A stretch of DNA of 45,448 nucleotides, from assembly GCA_012269595.1 (NCBI GenBank), contig JAAXJX010000031.1, positions 41,028 to 86,475 on the forward strand, read 5' to 3'. The translations under genes and the position numbers were made by a program. This document shows, piece by piece, positions 44,763-45,448 of the stretch (positions are counted from its first letter, which is position 1; each line of letters begins with the position of its first letter). A model generated the notes under the pieces. It saw only the letters and a list, made by a program, of their open reading frames with translations. It had not been told where the DNA came from and ran no database searches. This stretch comes from Planctomycetia bacterium. Lineage in GTDB: Bacteria; Planctomycetota; UBA8108; UBA1146.

Positions 44763-45448
44763 CGTCCTCCACCCCCCAACGCACCAGAAAAGGAATCCTC
44801 ATGAAGTCCGAGAAATTCCAGGGCTGTTCCACCCAACATTCTGCTGCGCTCGTGCTCTGTCAGTTTTTCCATCGCCTCAATCATTGCACCCGGATGATCT
44901 TCTCCGAGCGGAAATGGATAATCACTGCCAAGAGCCAGCTTCTCCACACCAAACATGGCCATGACCTGATGCAACATCTCAGGATCATGGACGAGGGTGT
45001 CGAGATAAAATTTGCCAATGTAGTCACTGGGAGCTCCACACCCATTGACGGCGCAGAGATCGGGTCTCGCCTTGTAACCTTTTTCGATTCTGGCGAGTGT
45101 CCCCGGGAATGAGCCACCTCCATGGGCGAAGCAGATTTTCAGATCCGGTAGACGATCGAAAACTCCCCCAAAGATCATCGAACAGATGGCCAGGCTTGTC
45201 TCGGCCGGCATTCCCACCAACCAGGGGAGGAAGTACGAACCCAATCGATCAGCCCCGAGCATGTCCCACGGGTGAACGAAGATGGAAACTCCCCTGCGAG
45301 CGGCATGCTCCAGAACGGGGAACAGTTCCGGGGCGTCGAGATTCCACTTTCCACAGTGGGTTCCGATCTGTAACCCGGGGAAGTTCAATTCATCGACGCA
45401 ACGATCCATTTCGAGGCAGGCCAACTCAGGGTCCTGAAGCGGAACCGT
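44759..45448 (-). CDS. 2-amino-3-carboxymuconate 6-semialdehyde decarboxylase (5' end outside window)
   Basis: An amidohydrolase-fold decarboxylase; the frame is open to the right edge, so only about 229 C-terminal residues are visible and ~100 N-terminal residues with the first HxH metal ligands are missing. The visible start TVPLQDPELACLEMDRCV is inside the fold. WNLDAPELFPVLEHA, IFVHPWDM (metal His), CFAHGGGSFPGTLARIEKGY and LALGSDYPFPLGE (catalytic Asp) match ACMSD. It decarboxylates ACMS to 2-aminomuconate 6-semialdehyde, diverting carbon from NAD synthesis to catabolism. It is coupled to kynureninase by a 4-base overlap. Confidence 0.93.
   Translation of the reverse strand, partial: TVPLQDPELACLEMDRCVDELNFPGLQIGTHCGKWNLDAPELFPVLEHAARRGVSIFVHPWDMLGADRLGSYFLPWLVGMPAETSLAICSMIFGGVFDRLPDLKICFAHGGGSFPGTLARIEKGYKARPDLCAVNGCGAPSDYIGKFYLDTLVHDPEMLHQVMAMFGVEKLALGSDYPFPLGEDHPGAMIEAMEKLTEHERSRMLGGTALEFLGLHEDSFSGALGGGGR

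Overview
The window looks like chromosomal DNA of a planctomycete (Planctomycetota), probably marine. Two predicted secreted proteins end in the dockerin-like, twice-repeated D-x-N-x-D ... LLxFLFSG module typical of that phylum. The ATP synthase b subunit carries a cleavable-looking signal peptide, and TTG and GTG starts are frequent. This assignment is an inference from gene content. I saw no rRNA or tRNA gene, CRISPR array, insertion sequence or phage module.

Left part (1-11.2 kb, minus strand): the N-terminal half of a helicase with a JAB metalloprotease-like domain fused to a DinG/XPD-type core (runs off the left edge); a secreted protein built from two copies of an unrecognised ~215-residue domain plus a dockerin-like tail; and a complete F1Fo ATP synthase operon in the order AtpZ-like, AtpI-like, a, c, b, delta, alpha, gamma, beta, epsilon. 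A candidate promoter lies upstream and a strong terminator downstream of this operon. Next come a secreted TPR/zinc-peptidase protein (minus), clpC (plus) and a small zinc-ribbon membrane protein (plus).

Middle (17.2-29.6 kb, minus strand): a tightly packed run that reads as a trans-4-hydroxy-L-proline catabolic operon. It encodes 4-hydroxyproline 2-epimerase, a D-hydroxyproline dehydrogenase (FAD subunit plus a ferredoxin/FAD/BFD fusion), a DapA-family pyrroline-hydroxycarboxylate deaminase and 2-oxoglutarate semialdehyde dehydrogenase, ending at 2-oxoglutarate. Embedded in it are a GT4 glycosyltransferase, a metal-chelate/B12-type binding protein, a single-chain ATPase-permease fusion and an EamA transporter. 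Isocitrate dehydrogenase, which also makes 2-oxoglutarate, lies just upstream.

Then mutM (minus) and topA (plus) diverge from a shared 211-base region. topA ends in a lysine-rich tail encoded by a 15-bp tandem repeat. It is followed by an AT-richer gene for a secreted FG-GAP/ASPIC protein with its own strong-looking promoter.

Right part (35.9-45.4 kb): a two-sided kynurenine pathway locus for aerobic tryptophan breakdown. On the plus strand: an SDR protein with an altered active site, 2-aminomuconate semialdehyde dehydrogenase, 2-aminomuconate deaminase (RidA family) and a membrane-anchored protein with carboxypeptidase-regulatory-like domains. On the minus strand: ACMS decarboxylase (cut by the right edge), kynureninase, kynurenine 3-monooxygenase with a C-terminal membrane anchor, tryptophan 2,3-dioxygenase, kynurenine formamidase and a coupled 105-residue unknown protein. 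The one missing enzyme between tryptophan and 2-aminomuconate is 3-hydroxyanthranilate 3,4-dioxygenase, which may lie just beyond the right edge.
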